A stretch of 64,000 nt of DNA, taken from assembly GCA_012972835.1 (NCBI GenBank), contig JABDHK010000004.1, positions 1 through 64,000 of the forward strand, in the 5' to 3' direction. The first letter of the stretch is position 1. The number at the start of each line of letters is the position of its first letter. The position numbers and the translations under genes were made by a program. The stretch comes from Chlorobiaceae bacterium (GTDB lineage Bacteria > Bacteroidota > Chlorobiia > Chlorobiales > Chlorobiaceae). The notes under the pieces were generated by a model. That model was not told where the DNA came from, searched no databases, and worked only from the letters and a program-made list of their open reading frames with translations. Below, piece by piece: positions 50,779 to 60,292 of this stretch.

Positions 50779-51972
50779 CTATCCTTGCAGCCTATCGAAT
50801 TCACTCCGCGAACGGCTCACACAATCCTCAATAGCCATACCGCCGAAGTAGTTGCCGGTTAACAGAAGACTCTTTTCCCCCTTCAACATGGCATTTGTTT
50901 TTTCCAGCCATTGATGATGACCCAGCCGCAGCGACGGGACAGTGTTGATCTTTGAAAAGGTATGTTCAATCTTCGACATGCCGACACCCAAAACCTCAGT
51001 TATCCGACTTCTTTTGGTCTTGTCATCAAGACCTGGCTGAAAATGGAAGACAAAACCGCGATAGTTGTCGTCAGGCACTGTATCACGCGACACAACCGAA
51101 AAAAACACATCATTGGGTGAAATAAGAGCCGCAACCGGTTTCATCGAAATATTTTCCTTGCTGACAATGACTCCGAGAGAATCGACCTCAGCAGCCTTAA
51201 GAACACCGAAATGTTTGGCTATATCCGGCTTGATATCCCGAAGAAGCTTTGAAGTGACCAGAGAAGGAGTTGCCAGCACAAGGGTTTTGGCGGAATACTC
51301 TCCACCATCTGCAGTTCTTACCTCATACAAGCCATTAACATAGCGCAGTGAACTTACTTCCTGACTGGTAAAAACATTCAGACCGCTCCTTGCAGAAATC
51401 GTCCGTGCAACACTCTGCAAACCATCTTTGAAGGTATAGTTCTTCAGTACATCCTTTCTCTTCGGCCTGCTTTTAAACATCATGTCAGCCGGAAAATCAT
51501 CGGTCAACTGTGAAGGTACTGCATTAAAAAAGTGGCTGATTACCTCCCGATAGTTCTTTGTACCAACAATTTTAGAGTAATAGGACTTCACACTTTCACC
51601 ATCCTTCTTCAACTTGAAGAGGTTTGGGGCTGAAAAAAGCAGTTCCGGAATATTGAGCTGGGAAACAATCGATTTGATTTTTCCATCCATAAAGAGGGTG
51701 AAGGGTACTTTGGCGCGGGCAACAATTGCATCCTTCATACCACACGTCTCAATAATCTCCAGGAGATTTTGATACGAGCTGTAGCAGGTGTGTGCTCCCA
51801 TTTCAAGCCAGAATTTTTTGCCGTTTGCACTGTAGTGAGGAGATGCAAAGGAGCCGCCGGTAGTATCGTTTTTTTCAAGTATTGTGGTTTTCATGCCAGC
51901 CTGCACACAATAAAAAGCAAGGCTGAGGCCGCTAATACCACCGCCGACAACAACAACATCGTTTTGCATCAT
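50779..51972 (-). CDS. Protoporphyrinogen oxidase-like FAD amine oxidase
   Basis: About 397 residues from ATG 51972 or the adjacent ATG 51969. The FAD-binding motif is VVVVGGGISGLSLAFYCVQA, then TTILEKNDTTGGSF; the C-terminal LLLTGNYFGGMAIEDCVSRS is the second dinucleotide contact typical of HemY/PPOX. It probably acts in tetrapyrrole synthesis, which is heavy in a bacteriochlorophyll-producing cell. Other amine-oxidase-like roles such as carotenoid desaturation are less likely given the C-terminal GNYFGG.V pattern. Confidence 0.75.
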   Translation of the reverse strand: MMQNDVVVVGGGISGLSLAFYCVQAGMKTTILEKNDTTGGSFASPHYSANGKKFWLEMGAHTCYSSYQNLLEIIETCGMKDAIVARAKVPFTLFMDGKIKSIVSQLNIPELLFSAPNLFKLKKDGESVKSYYSKIVGTKNYREVISHFFNAVPSQLTDDFPADMMFKSRPKRKDVLKNYTFKDGLQSVARTISARSGLNVFTSQEVSSLRYVNGLYEVRTADGGEYSAKTLVLATPSLVTSKLLRDIKPDIAKHFGVLKAAEVDSLGVIVSKENISMKPVAALISPNDVFFSVVSRDTVPDDNYRGFVFHFQPGLDDKTKRSRITEVLGVGMSKIEHTFSKINTVPSLRLGHHQWLEKTNAMLKGEKSLLLTGNYFGGMAIEDCVSRSRSEFDRLQG

Positions 51973-52185
51973 AACATGACAAAGATTTTCTGTAAGACGT
52001 TCAAAAAAACAAGAGTGTCGAGGCAGAATAAACAAAATCAAGATCTGCCGGGAACAATCAAAAACTTCTGGCTCAATTTAGTGAAATCAGTCAAGAACAC
52101 CACTGAAAAAAAAGGAGAATTCAGGGTAATAAAGGACAACAAAGACAAAAATGGCATTTCCAAATCTCTTGGCAGGCTCTTTATA

Positions 52186-52719
52186 CTATTTTTGAGTGGC
52201 TTTTTCGTCCTCAAGATAGTTCTGCGAATAACGCACATAATTTTCCGGCGATTCCTCAATATTGCGACGCTCATCCTCGGTAATCGGCCTCATGACCTTG
52301 GCGGGAACACCGGCAACCAGCATTCCTGACGGTACGGTAAAACCCTGCCTTACCAGTGACCCAGCTGCAACAATCGAGTATGGTTCAACAACACAGTCGT
52401 CAAGCAGCACCGCGCCCATGCCGATCAGTACATAGTCCTTCACGGTGCAGGCATGCAGCACTGCCCCATGACCTATGGTTACGCAATTCCCAATGGTAAG
52501 CGGGCCGGTATCGTGCGTAACATGCAGCGTGACATTATCCTGTACGCTGGTTTTCTCTCCGATACGGATAGGACAAACATCACCCCGTACAACAGCATTG
52601 AACCATACACTTGAATAGGCACCAATATGCACGTCACCAATAACAAAGACACCGTCCGTCATAAAAACTGTTTCATGAATCTGCGGCCATACTCCCTTGT
52701 AAGACATTACTTTTCCCAT
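52186..52719 (-). CDS. Gamma-carbonic anhydrase-like hexapeptide repeat protein
   Basis: A 177-residue left-handed beta-helix of the YrdA/PaaY type. Hexapeptide turns run from FVIGDVHIGAYSSVWFNAVV to MGAVLLDDCVVEPYSIVAAG. The metal His residues are in DNVTLHVTHDTG and IGHGAVLHACTV, and the C-terminal helix begins MRPITEDERRNIEESPENYV. The start could also be ATG 52707. It may have carbonic anhydrase activity; many members are only binding proteins. Confidence 0.85.
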   Translation of the reverse strand: MGKVMSYKGVWPQIHETVFMTDGVFVIGDVHIGAYSSVWFNAVVRGDVCPIRIGEKTSVQDNVTLHVTHDTGPLTIGNCVTIGHGAVLHACTVKDYVLIGMGAVLLDDCVVEPYSIVAAGSLVRQGFTVPSGMLVAGVPAKVMRPITEDERRNIEESPENYVRYSQNYLEDEKATQK

Positions 52720-52904
52720 ACGATAAAATCTATAAAGTTTAATAATTGCTTTTTAATTACCGCACAACAACAAAAACAAACACACTCGATGATAAAAGAC
52801 AGAGATTGCATAGAGAGCGATCTCAAGAACATAAAATATTTTTTTATAACGGTTGGATTCTTTAAATTGATAGTAGAATGTATTTAACCCTAAAACAAGT
52901 GACC

Positions 52905-53159
52905 ATGAGCAATATATCAGGAGTTTTCACCGGCTGGGGAGAGGCTTACGGAAGATTCGTTGAGGTTTTTATAGATGGGCACTGGTGGGTTGTAGGCGAC
53001 TCTCTGGAAAATATTGGCAAAACAACGAAGCGCCTGCTGAATAATGCTTATCCTTTTTTGTATGGTGGCAGTGCATCATCAGGTCTGAGAGGTTCTTCTC
53101 CCAAAGTCTCCGGATATGCCAAGCCAGGCAAAGATATTGAACGCCGATTCAAGGACTGA
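52905..53159 (+). CDS. Small hypothetical protein
   Basis: About 84 residues from ATG 52905; an ATG at 52878 is the alternative. It reads as one aromatic-rich module (FTGWGEAYGRFVEVFIDGHW) followed by a basic helix and a Ser/Gly-rich tail ending GYAKPGKDIERRFKD. No signal peptide and no family recognised. A strong terminator follows, which supports a real transcription unit. Confidence 0.55.
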   Translation: MSNISGVFTGWGEAYGRFVEVFIDGHWWVVGDSLENIGKTTKRLLNNAYPFLYGGSASSGLRGSSPKVSGYAKPGKDIERRFKD

Positions 53160-53212
53160 AAAAATCCATTACCATTTGAACCTTGACCCTTTCACTTGAA
53201 GGTATCGAATAC

Positions 53213-53239
53213 AAAAACGAGGCTTAATGCCTCGTTTTT
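53213..53239 (+). terminator. Rho-independent terminator
   Basis: AAAAACGAGGC-TTAAT-GCCTCGTTTTT: an 11-base perfect stem with a five-base loop and a T run, 54 bases after the small hypothetical gene. Nearly symmetric, so it could work on both strands. Confidence 0.9.
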
Positions 53240-53372
53240 CATTTTCAGCACATGCTTCCCGGCAAGCTCTTATTTCATGCTCTATTTTTCTAAACATTGT
53301 AAATTATAAAACTGGTTCAACTTCCTGAGCACTCTACGCAAAGCTACCAAACCTTACCTTTTCAGTACCGGC

Positions 53373-54107
53373 ATGAAAGCAACTCTGAGCTGCAGCAAAT
53401 TAAAGAAGATCTACAACAAACGTGAAGTCGTCAAAAGCTCATCCATCGAGGTAAAGCAGGGTGAAGTTGTAGGGCTTCTCGGGCCCAACGGTGCAGGTAA
53501 AACCACAACATTTTATATGATTGTTGGCCTTGTTCGACCTGACGGCGGCGATGTTTTTCTTGATTCTACAAACATCACCCGTCTGCCCATGTACAAGCGC
53601 GCCCGCCTTGGCATTGGCTATCTCCCTCAGGAAGCATCGGTGTTTCGCAATTTGACAGTTGAAGAAAACATTCTGAGTGTACTTGAATTTACCCCCCTGT
53701 CAAAAGCTGAAAGGCAGGAAAAAACTGATATGATGCTGGAAGACCTCAACATTGCAGCAATACGAAAAAGCATGGGCTATGCACTTTCCGGTGGCGAACG
53801 ACGTCGCACGGAAATAGCAAGAGCGCTGTCACTTAACCCAAAATTCATCTTGCTCGACGAACCTTTTGCCGGAGTTGACCCCATTGCTGTTGAGGATATT
53901 CAGCAAATTGTTGAAGGGCTTGCCAAACGCGATATCGGGGTGCTCATTACCGACCATAACGTCCATGAAACCCTTTCCATTACCAATCATGCCTACCTGC
54001 TTTTTGATGGCAGCATCTTCATGCATGGCAGCCCTGAAGAGATAGCATCAAACCCCGAAGTACGTAAAATGTATCTCGGAGAAAAATTTACCCTCGACAG
54101 ATATTAG
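53373..54107 (+). CDS. lptB: Lipopolysaccharide export ABC transporter ATPase
   Basis: A 244-residue ABC ATPase of the LptB type. Walker A is [20 protein letters not shown], the signature is [15 protein letters not shown], Walker B is [20 protein letters not shown], and the switch is [14 protein letters not shown]. The LSGGERRR and FAGVDPIAV forms are LptB-typical. It powers LPS transfer to the outer membrane. The membrane partners are not in the window. ATG 53373 follows an AT-rich upstream region. Confidence 0.92.
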   Translation: MKATLSCSKLKKIYNKREVVKSSSIEVKQGEVVGLLGPNGAGKTTTFYMIVGLVRPDGGDVFLDSTNITRLPMYKRARLGIGYLPQEASVFRNLTVEENILSVLEFTPLSKAERQEKTDMMLEDLNIAAIRKSMGYALSGGERRRTEIARALSLNPKFILLDEPFAGVDPIAVEDIQQIVEGLAKRDIGVLITDHNVHETLSITNHAYLLFDGSIFMHGSPEEIASNPEVRKMYLGEKFTLDRY

Positions 54108-54248
54108 GTCAAGCCCATATATATTTATACGGGAAACTTTATAGATACATTTCAGCGTTATATATATATACAGGAATAAGCCCTTAACTTTAACAACTTT
54201 TTCCTTTATGAGATTTAATCGAAATGAATTACCGGAGTTAATCCCAAC

Positions 54249-55751
54249 ATGAATATTCTTCTGATCTATCCCGAATTTCCTGATACCTTCTGGAGTTTCA
54301 AGCACGCCCTTAAGTTTGTCAACAAAAAAGCATCGCTTCCTCCTCTTGGTCTGTTGACTGTAGCGTCAATGCTTCCTGAATCCTGGAATAGAAAACTGGT
54401 CGATCTCAATGTATCTCTTCTTACAGCAAGGGACATTGCTTGGGCCGACATGGCACTCATAAGCGCTATGGCTGTTCAGCAGGAATCTGCAAGAAAGGTG
54501 ATTGAACTCTGCAACAAGGCCAATTTGAAGGTAGTTGCCGGTGGACCACTCTTTACATCGGAACATGATGCTTTCCCTACGGTCGATCATTTTGTATTGA
54601 ACGAAGCCGAGCTTACGCTTCAGCCATTTCTGGAAGATTTGAAAAAAGGAACTCCCAAAAAAATCTATACCTCAGAACTTTTTCCTGATATTACCCTTAC
54701 ACCCGCTCCAGAGTGGCATCTGCTCGACATAAACAAGTATGTCGCCATGGCAGTACAGTTTTCAAGAGGTTGCCCCTACCGTTGCGACTTCTGCAATGTA
54801 ACCGCACTTTTCGGCCATAAAATCCGCACAAAAAAAAGTACCCAGATTATTGGTGAACTTGATGGCATAAAGCAAATGGGATGGCGCGACAGTATCTTTT
54901 TTGTTGACGACAACTTTATTGCCCACAAAAGCTACCTGAAAAAAGATCTTCTTCCTCAATTGATCGAATGGCAAAAAAACAACAAATCAACCACCAAATT
55001 TTTTACTGAATGCTCGATCAACCTGGCTGATGACCCGGAACTTATGTCGCTTATGGTGCAAGCCGGGTTTTCCCAGGTCTTTATCGGCATTGAAACTCCT
55101 GATAACACAGCTCTTGAGGCTTGCGGCAAGGAGCACAACACCTCAAGAGACATGCTCGGAAACATCAAAAAAATTCAGCAGGCAGGTATGGAGGTACAGG
55201 GTGGCTTTATTGTGGGTTTTGACAGCGACACCCCATCGATTTTCCAGAAGCAGATTGAATTCATCCAGAAAAGCGGTATCGTCACCGCCATGGTTGGCAT
55301 TCTTCAGGCACTGCCCGGTACCAGGCTCTATGAGCGCATGCAAAAAGAGGGGCGTCTGCTGCACAATTCAAGTGGCGACAATGTTGACAGCAATACCAAC
55401 ATTATTCCGAAAATGGATATTGAAATCCTGCGCAAGGGATATACCGACATGATGACACAACTCTATGCTCCGAAACAGTATTATACAAGAATCAGAACTC
55501 TTCTCAGGGAGTACCGGACACCGGTCTTAAAAGGAAGCTTCCGTTTTAGTAACCTTCTTGCCTTTGCCCGTTCAACAGTTTTACTTGGGGTAGTAGGCCG
55601 GGAACGTTTCCAGTACTGGAAGATGCTGGTATGGACATTCTGGCACCGCCAGAAAGCCCTGCCGCATGCAATAACACTGGCCATCTACGGCCACCATTTC
55701 CGAAAGGTCTGCTCGCTGCATCTTAAAGAAACAAAAAAGGCCGCAGGGTAA
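54249..55751 (+). CDS. B12-binding radical SAM protein (BchQ/BchR/HpnP-like)
   Basis: A 500-residue enzyme: an N-terminal cobalamin-binding domain (residues 1-140, no DxHxxG), a radical SAM core with the 4Fe-4S cysteines in SRGCPYRCDFCNVTALFG (174, 178, 181), and a DUF4070-type C-terminal part. This is the architecture of the hopanoid methylase HpnP and of the bacteriochlorophyll C-8/C-12 methyltransferases BchQ and BchR of green sulfur bacteria. Which of these, or a paralogue, cannot be settled here. It stands alone after lptB on the same strand. Confidence 0.85.
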   Translation: MNILLIYPEFPDTFWSFKHALKFVNKKASLPPLGLLTVASMLPESWNRKLVDLNVSLLTARDIAWADMALISAMAVQQESARKVIELCNKANLKVVAGGPLFTSEHDAFPTVDHFVLNEAELTLQPFLEDLKKGTPKKIYTSELFPDITLTPAPEWHLLDINKYVAMAVQFSRGCPYRCDFCNVTALFGHKIRTKKSTQIIGELDGIKQMGWRDSIFFVDDNFIAHKSYLKKDLLPQLIEWQKNNKSTTKFFTECSINLADDPELMSLMVQAGFSQVFIGIETPDNTALEACGKEHNTSRDMLGNIKKIQQAGMEVQGGFIVGFDSDTPSIFQKQIEFIQKSGIVTAMVGILQALPGTRLYERMQKEGRLLHNSSGDNVDSNTNIIPKMDIEILRKGYTDMMTQLYAPKQYYTRIRTLLREYRTPVLKGSFRFSNLLAFARSTVLLGVVGRERFQYWKMLVWTFWHRQKALPHAITLAIYGHHFRKVCSLHLKETKKAAG

Positions 55752-55768
55752 CCGCACACTCTGAGCTA

Positions 55769-55885
55769 TTATTCACCCATATTTTGATCATTTTTATCGT
55801 GCTTTTTACCCGGAAAGACAAGCGAGTATAGGATTATTAAAAAGGTTATCCCCATTGAAATACACGATTTTTGTTCGTTTGTCAT
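55769..55885 (-). CDS. Small single-span membrane protein
   Basis: A 38-residue protein (MTNEQKSCISMGITFLIILY at the start) with one transmembrane helix and a charged tail, GKKHDKNDQNMGE. AAGGA lies six bases before ATG 55885, which is what makes it credible. The frame is open to 55966, but no start with a ribosome binding site is seen there. Function unknown. Confidence 0.5.
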   Translation of the reverse strand: MTNEQKSCISMGITFLIILYSLVFPGKKHDKNDQNMGE

Positions 55886-56101
55886 ATTATTTCCTTCTCT
55901 TAACCTAATATTTGCTGGAAATAAAGCATCCTCGAAGCCAAGATTTGTAGAGATGATCCTCTCCATTACAATATAACTTTTTTATATAATATCGTATTAT
56001 CATCTTATTATTACTTAACAAGTACAATAATCCGGAATTCTGTTATTTCTGAACTCGGCGAATTCCCGATCCCGAGAAATTCTTTAACCTCCTGAGATTT
56101 C
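55886..56101. other. AT-rich intergenic region
   Basis: A 216-base spacer between divergent genes. It has a very AT-rich block (55960-56030, with TATATAATATCG) that probably holds the promoters, and an EcoRI-like inverted pair GGAATTC (56034-56040) and GAATTCC (56060-56066). No gene seen. Confidence 0.4.
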
Positions 56102-57511
56102 ATGATAGCCGAGCACTTGCTTTTTAAATCTGACGGTGGATTTATTCGCATACCCATCTGGGGGCACATACCACTGAGCGGACCGCTAAAAAAAATACTT
56201 TCCCACCCTTCGTTTCTGCGTCTTAAAGGGATACGGCAACTCTCCTTCTCGCAGCAGGTCTATCCAGGTGCCACCCATACACGGTTTGAGCACTCGATTG
56301 GGGTTTATCATCTCATGAAGCTTATTCTGCAACGCATGCTGACCAGCCCACTGGCTCTAAGCCTTCAGGATGACACCTTTAAATTCGATGACCACAACTG
56401 CCGGGTACTTCTTTCGGCATGCCTGCTGCACGATATAGGTCACTTTCCTCATGCCCATATCATTGAGGAACAGATTCCGCTATGCGGTTCTGAACCGGTA
56501 TTTTTACATCATGAAGAGCTTTGCCGCCACTTTATTTATGAGAGTAATCCCGGAGTTCCCACGATAGCTGAAATTCTGCAGAAGGAGTGGAGAGTATCCC
56601 CCGAATCAGTTATCAGCCTCATCACAAGCAGTGCCGGAAACCGGTTTGGGAAGCTTATCAGCGGCACACTCGATCCTGATAAAATGGACTATCTCATGCG
56701 CGATGCACACCACTGCAACATTCCGTATGGAAGCATCGATATTGAACGGCTGATAGAATCATTTGTGCCTGATCCGCAGCATGAACGGTTTGCCATAACG
56801 GAAAAAGGGATTGCGCCACTTGAAAGCCTGCTTTTCGCCAAATACATGATGATGCGCAACGTCTACTGGCATCACACCAGCAGAGCTCTCTCGGCTATGC
56901 TTCGCCGTCTCCTGCAGGATATTGCAAGCGAAGGGTTGCTCTCACCCGATGCCATACGTAAACTTTTTTACGGCAATGCTGATGACCGGGTGCTGCATGA
57001 ACTGAAAAACCTGTTACCGGAGAACAATCATCCTCTTGCAGCCCTTCTCGAAGATATCCTGATGCGAAGGGTCTACAAACGGGCAATAACTGTCCAACCC
57101 TACATTAAGGACACTGCCCAGGCCGACGACCGGTGGTTCATCTATACTACTGACAGCACAATGCGCAGGATGATGGAACTTGAGATTTGCGGCTTTCTCA
57201 ACAAACGATGCCATCTCGGACTGCAGGGCCATGAAGTACTGATTGACCCTCCGTCGAAAAAAGATATTTTTGATTATGCCGATTTAAAAGAGCTGAGGGT
57301 CTACCCTACCCGTTCTGAACACCTACACTACAACCTGCAGCTTGAATCCGAGTACATAAGGTTTGACGATTTGCACGAGTCTGTTTTCCGGTCAGATTTT
57401 ATTCTGGCTTTTGAACGCTACACAAAAAAATTCAGACTGCTCTGCCGACCAGATCTGGTAGATCGCATTATAGAGTTCCGCGAAGAGATTATGAGTATGT
57501 TAATGCAGTAA
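56102..57511 (+). CDS. HD-domain phosphohydrolase (SAMHD1/dGTPase-like)
   Basis: A 469-residue protein with the HD-domain layout of dNTP hydrolases: IPIWGHIPLSGPLKKIL, then TRFEHSIGVYHLMKLIL with the first His, LLHDIGHFPHAHIIEEQI with the HD pair, and LDPDKMDYLMRDAHHCN with the distal Asp. The 250-residue helical C-terminus matches COG1078 proteins. Likely a nucleotide triphosphohydrolase; substrate not certain. Confidence 0.88.
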   Translation: MIAEHLLFKSDGGFIRIPIWGHIPLSGPLKKILSHPSFLRLKGIRQLSFSQQVYPGATHTRFEHSIGVYHLMKLILQRMLTSPLALSLQDDTFKFDDHNCRVLLSACLLHDIGHFPHAHIIEEQIPLCGSEPVFLHHEELCRHFIYESNPGVPTIAEILQKEWRVSPESVISLITSSAGNRFGKLISGTLDPDKMDYLMRDAHHCNIPYGSIDIERLIESFVPDPQHERFAITEKGIAPLESLLFAKYMMMRNVYWHHTSRALSAMLRRLLQDIASEGLLSPDAIRKLFYGNADDRVLHELKNLLPENNHPLAALLEDILMRRVYKRAITVQPYIKDTAQADDRWFIYTTDSTMRRMMELEICGFLNKRCHLGLQGHEVLIDPPSKKDIFDYADLKELRVYPTRSEHLHYNLQLESEYIRFDDLHESVFRSDFILAFERYTKKFRLLCRPDLVDRIIEFREEIMSMLMQ

Positions 57512-57547
57512 ATCTTATATTATTTGAAAACAAAACCTCATAGCACT

Positions 57548-57871
57548 ATGGAACAACAGGATAAATTTTACAAGGGCCTCTTTTTCGGAGCAGTGCTTGG
57601 CGCGGCTGCGGGTACTATCATGGGATTGCTGTTCGCTCCTCACAAAGGAAGTGAAACACAGCAGATTATTTCAGGCAAGGTTAAACTTGCGCTTGACAAA
57701 GCAACTGATTTATACGAAAGCAATGAGCACGATGGAGCCTACAGCAATGATGCAAAAAAACGCTCTCAGGAGATAATCGACACCGCTCGTGATGAAGCAA
57801 AAAAAATTCTGAATGAAGCAAACAGCATTATCCGGGATATAAAGGGATATCCAAAAACCCAGGAAAACTGA
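57548..57871 (+). CDS. YtxH-domain protein
   Basis: About 107 residues from ATG 57548; a TTG at 57524 would add eight. One N-terminal glycine-rich transmembrane helix (FFGAVLGAAAGTIMGLLFAP) is followed by HKGSETQQIISGK and a helical tail. This is the YtxH/GvpP-type layout of small envelope or stress proteins. It precedes the hydrolase gene by three bases. Confidence 0.75.
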   Translation: MEQQDKFYKGLFFGAVLGAAAGTIMGLLFAPHKGSETQQIISGKVKLALDKATDLYESNEHDGAYSNDAKKRSQEIIDTARDEAKKILNEANSIIRDIKGYPKTQEN

Positions 57872-57874
57872 TTT

Positions 57875-58666
57875 ATGCTCTCATACTTAAGCGCAGGAAC
57901 AGCAACAAGTGGCAATAATAACAAAGCTGTATTGTTGTTGCACGCATTCCCTCTCTCTGCCTCGATGTGGCGGCCCCAGATTGAGAGCCTTGGCGAGGCG
58001 GGTTTCACAGTTATAGCACCGAACGCTTTTGGCATTGAAGGTTCAGAAGAAAAAAAGAGTTGGACATGTACTGATTACGCCCATGAACTGGCGTTACTCC
58101 TTGAATCGCTGGAGATTGAAAAGGCAACGATTGTTGGCCTTTCAATGGGTGGCTATCAGGCTTTTGAATTCTACAGACTTTACCCCGACAAAATCGCATC
58201 TCTTGTTCTCTGCGACACGAGAGCGGAAGGCGATGCACCCGAAGCCCGATCGGCGCGCGAAGAGTTCATAGGCGCCATTGAAACTGGAGGCGCCAAAGAG
58301 GCGATACGGCGCATGATACCGAATTATTTTACCCACTCGACCTATACAAGCAGAGCTGATCTGGTCGCACAAGCCGAAAATATGATCGGAGCACAGTCTG
58401 CAGCTGTCATTACCGCAGCAATGCGGGCAATCATGATGCGTTCCGATGCAAGCGCCCTTTTTGCAACCATTCACTGCCCTGTGCTGGTGATTAACGGAGC
58501 TGAAGACAAACTCACAACTCCTGATACAGCAAAAAGCATCAGTGCCCGAATTCCGGGTTCACAGCTCCGGCTGCTTGCAGATGCTGGCCATATATCTAAT
58601 ATGGAGCAGCCCGAGGCTTTCAACCAGGCACTGCTTGACCATATCGAAAAAGTCCGACTGACCTGA
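57875..58666 (+). CDS. Alpha/beta hydrolase
   Basis: A 263-residue alpha/beta hydrolase: LLHAFPLSASMWRPQIESL, the nucleophile Ser in IVGLSMGGYQAFEF, the Asp in VINGAEDKLTTPD and the His in LADAGHISNMEQPEAF. The pattern is that of esterases and lactonases such as 3-oxoadipate enol-lactonase-like proteins; no catabolic partners are nearby, so the substrate is open. Convergent with aroA. Confidence 0.8.
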   Translation: MLSYLSAGTATSGNNNKAVLLLHAFPLSASMWRPQIESLGEAGFTVIAPNAFGIEGSEEKKSWTCTDYAHELALLLESLEIEKATIVGLSMGGYQAFEFYRLYPDKIASLVLCDTRAEGDAPEARSAREEFIGAIETGGAKEAIRRMIPNYFTHSTYTSRADLVAQAENMIGAQSAAVITAAMRAIMMRSDASALFATIHCPVLVINGAEDKLTTPDTAKSISARIPGSQLRLLADAGHISNMEQPEAFNQALLDHIEKVRLT

Positions 58667-58684
58667 AAGTGAATAACTTCTGGA

Positions 58685-59989
58685 CTATCGAACTTCCAGA
58701 CCGTCAATCATTTCAAAAAAATTCGGAAATGAAACGCCTACCACATGGATATCGGTAATGTCGAGTGCTGCCCCAGTAGCCTTTCCCGCAATAGCAAAGC
58801 TCATCGCGATCCTGTGATCATCAAAACTGTCAATGACAACTGCTCCTGAAGGGGTCATGATGCGGCCCTTGACAATAAAACCGTCTGGATACTGCACACA
58901 ATCAAAACCAAGGCGCTGAAGATTAACCACAACAGCATCAATCCGGTCACTCTCTTTGGTTCTCAGTTCAGCTGCGTTATGGAGTTCAAACTGACCGGTC
59001 GCAAAAGCTGACAGCACGGCAAGCATGGGTATTTCATCAATGATAAAGGCAATCAACTGAGGATCACTGATCAGAAGAGGTTCAATCCCCGCACTGTTCC
59101 GGACAAGAATATCTCCAAGAGATTCACCGCCGATTACCCGCTGGTTTTCAATTGATATACCAGCACCAGCATCAAGAAGAATATCAAGAAATGCAGCCCT
59201 TGTTGGGTTGAGACAGACATCTCTGATTATGATTTCAGAACCGCGGGCAAGCAGGCCAAGCGCAACGATAAAACATGCTGCTGAAGGGTCTGCGGGGATA
59301 TAGAAAGGTTTTGCGGCTATACCTTTTCTACCGGGCACGACAATTATCCTTTCGCCATCCTGCTCAAACGTCTCAAGACCAAGCATTACTTCGGTATGGT
59401 CACGCGAACGCACCGGCTCAATAATCCTGCTTTCACCTTCGGCATGGAGAGCAGCAAACGCAACAAGGGATTTCACCTGCGCGGAAGGCACCGGAAGCCG
59501 GTATTCGATAGGTTTCAGCTCTTGTGTGCCATGTATCCTGATCGGTGCAGTTCCTGATGCTGAAAGTTCCACATTTGCCCCCATCTGGCGCAAAGGGTCG
59601 GCAACCCTTTTCATTGGGCGCTTCATCAGTGAACTATCGCCTATCAGCTCACTTGAAAACGGCTGAGCTGCGAGAATACCTGAAAACATGCGCATGGTGC
59701 TGCCTGAATTGTTGCACATCAAGGGAGCGGAGGGCGGCTGAAAACTCCATAGTCCTCTTGATTCTATGACAACTTTCCTGATTCGTCGGCTGTTGGTACC
59801 ATCACTCTCTTCCTGTAGAAGCGTTATGCCTGCATCCTTCAAGACGCTGAGGGTTGATTGATTATCAAATCCTCCTGAAAAGTTTGTGATCTCTGTTATG
59901 CCTTCCGACAATGCGCCAATAAGTGCCGCACGATGGGAGATCGACTTGTCGGGCGGTAACGCAGTAACTTCACCCTTGAACACTCTCAT
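58685..59989 (-). CDS. aroA: 3-Phosphoshikimate 1-carboxyvinyltransferase (EPSP synthase)
   Basis: A 434-residue EPSP synthase of the shikimate pathway. [20 protein letters not shown] is the N-terminal substrate site, [20 protein letters not shown] the PEP-binding region, [20 protein letters not shown] and [20 protein letters not shown] the C-terminal signatures. The N-terminal site has Ala after Gly-Ser-Thr, as in many bacteria. Minus strand, 81 bases after rpsU's stop. Confidence 0.95.
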   Translation of the reverse strand: MRVFKGEVTALPPDKSISHRAALIGALSEGITEITNFSGGFDNQSTLSVLKDAGITLLQEESDGTNSRRIRKVVIESRGLWSFQPPSAPLMCNNSGSTMRMFSGILAAQPFSSELIGDSSLMKRPMKRVADPLRQMGANVELSASGTAPIRIHGTQELKPIEYRLPVPSAQVKSLVAFAALHAEGESRIIEPVRSRDHTEVMLGLETFEQDGERIIVVPGRKGIAAKPFYIPADPSAACFIVALGLLARGSEIIIRDVCLNPTRAAFLDILLDAGAGISIENQRVIGGESLGDILVRNSAGIEPLLISDPQLIAFIIDEIPMLAVLSAFATGQFELHNAAELRTKESDRIDAVVVNLQRLGFDCVQYPDGFIVKGRIMTPSGAVVIDSFDDHRIAMSFAIAGKATGAALDITDIHVVGVSFPNFFEMIDGLEVR

Positions 59990-60012
59990 GAGTCAAAATG
60001 GATTGGTGTTGA

Positions 60013-60048
60013 CAAAAAAAAAGCAACTCCCGTTAAGGAGCTGCTTTG
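60013..60048 (-). terminator. Rho-independent terminator of rpsU
   Basis: Reading on the minus strand, AAAGCAGCTCC-TTAACG-GGAGTTGCTTT is followed by a run of T: a stem of about 11 bases with one mismatch. It lies about 20 bases after the rpsU stop. Confidence 0.85.
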
Positions 60049-60070
60049 AAAACTATCCTGATCTGAATGA

Positions 60071-60268
60071 TCATGAATTGCGGTCTTCATTTGCCCTCTG
60101 GGCTCTCCGCCTGCTTCTTGAGCGCTTTAAACGGCCATCAACCGAAGGTTTAACAAAGTATGCGTTTGCACGAAACTCCTTTAAAACACCTGCCCGCTCA
60201 TACTTCTTCTTGAAGCGCTTCAGCATTTTATCGATCGACTCATTATCATTTATCTGCACACTAACCAA
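60071..60268 (-). CDS. rpsU: 30S ribosomal protein S21
   Basis: A 65-residue S21: [38 protein letters not shown], and an Arg-rich tail. The start is a TTG at 60268 backed by a strong GGGGGTGA ribosome binding site a few bases before; no in-frame ATG is available without losing conserved residues. It is followed by its own terminator and precedes aroA on the same strand. Confidence 0.95.
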   Translation of the reverse strand: MVSVQINDNESIDKMLKRFKKKYERAGVLKEFRANAYFVKPSVDGRLKRSRSRRRAQRANEDRNS

Positions 60269-60292
60269 TGTAATTCACCCCCTTTTAAAAGA

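Noticed and set aside
51769-52329. 186-residue plus-strand frame
   Set aside because: It is the reverse of the protoporphyrinogen oxidase-like and carbonic anhydrase genes, and has no domain or ribosome binding site.
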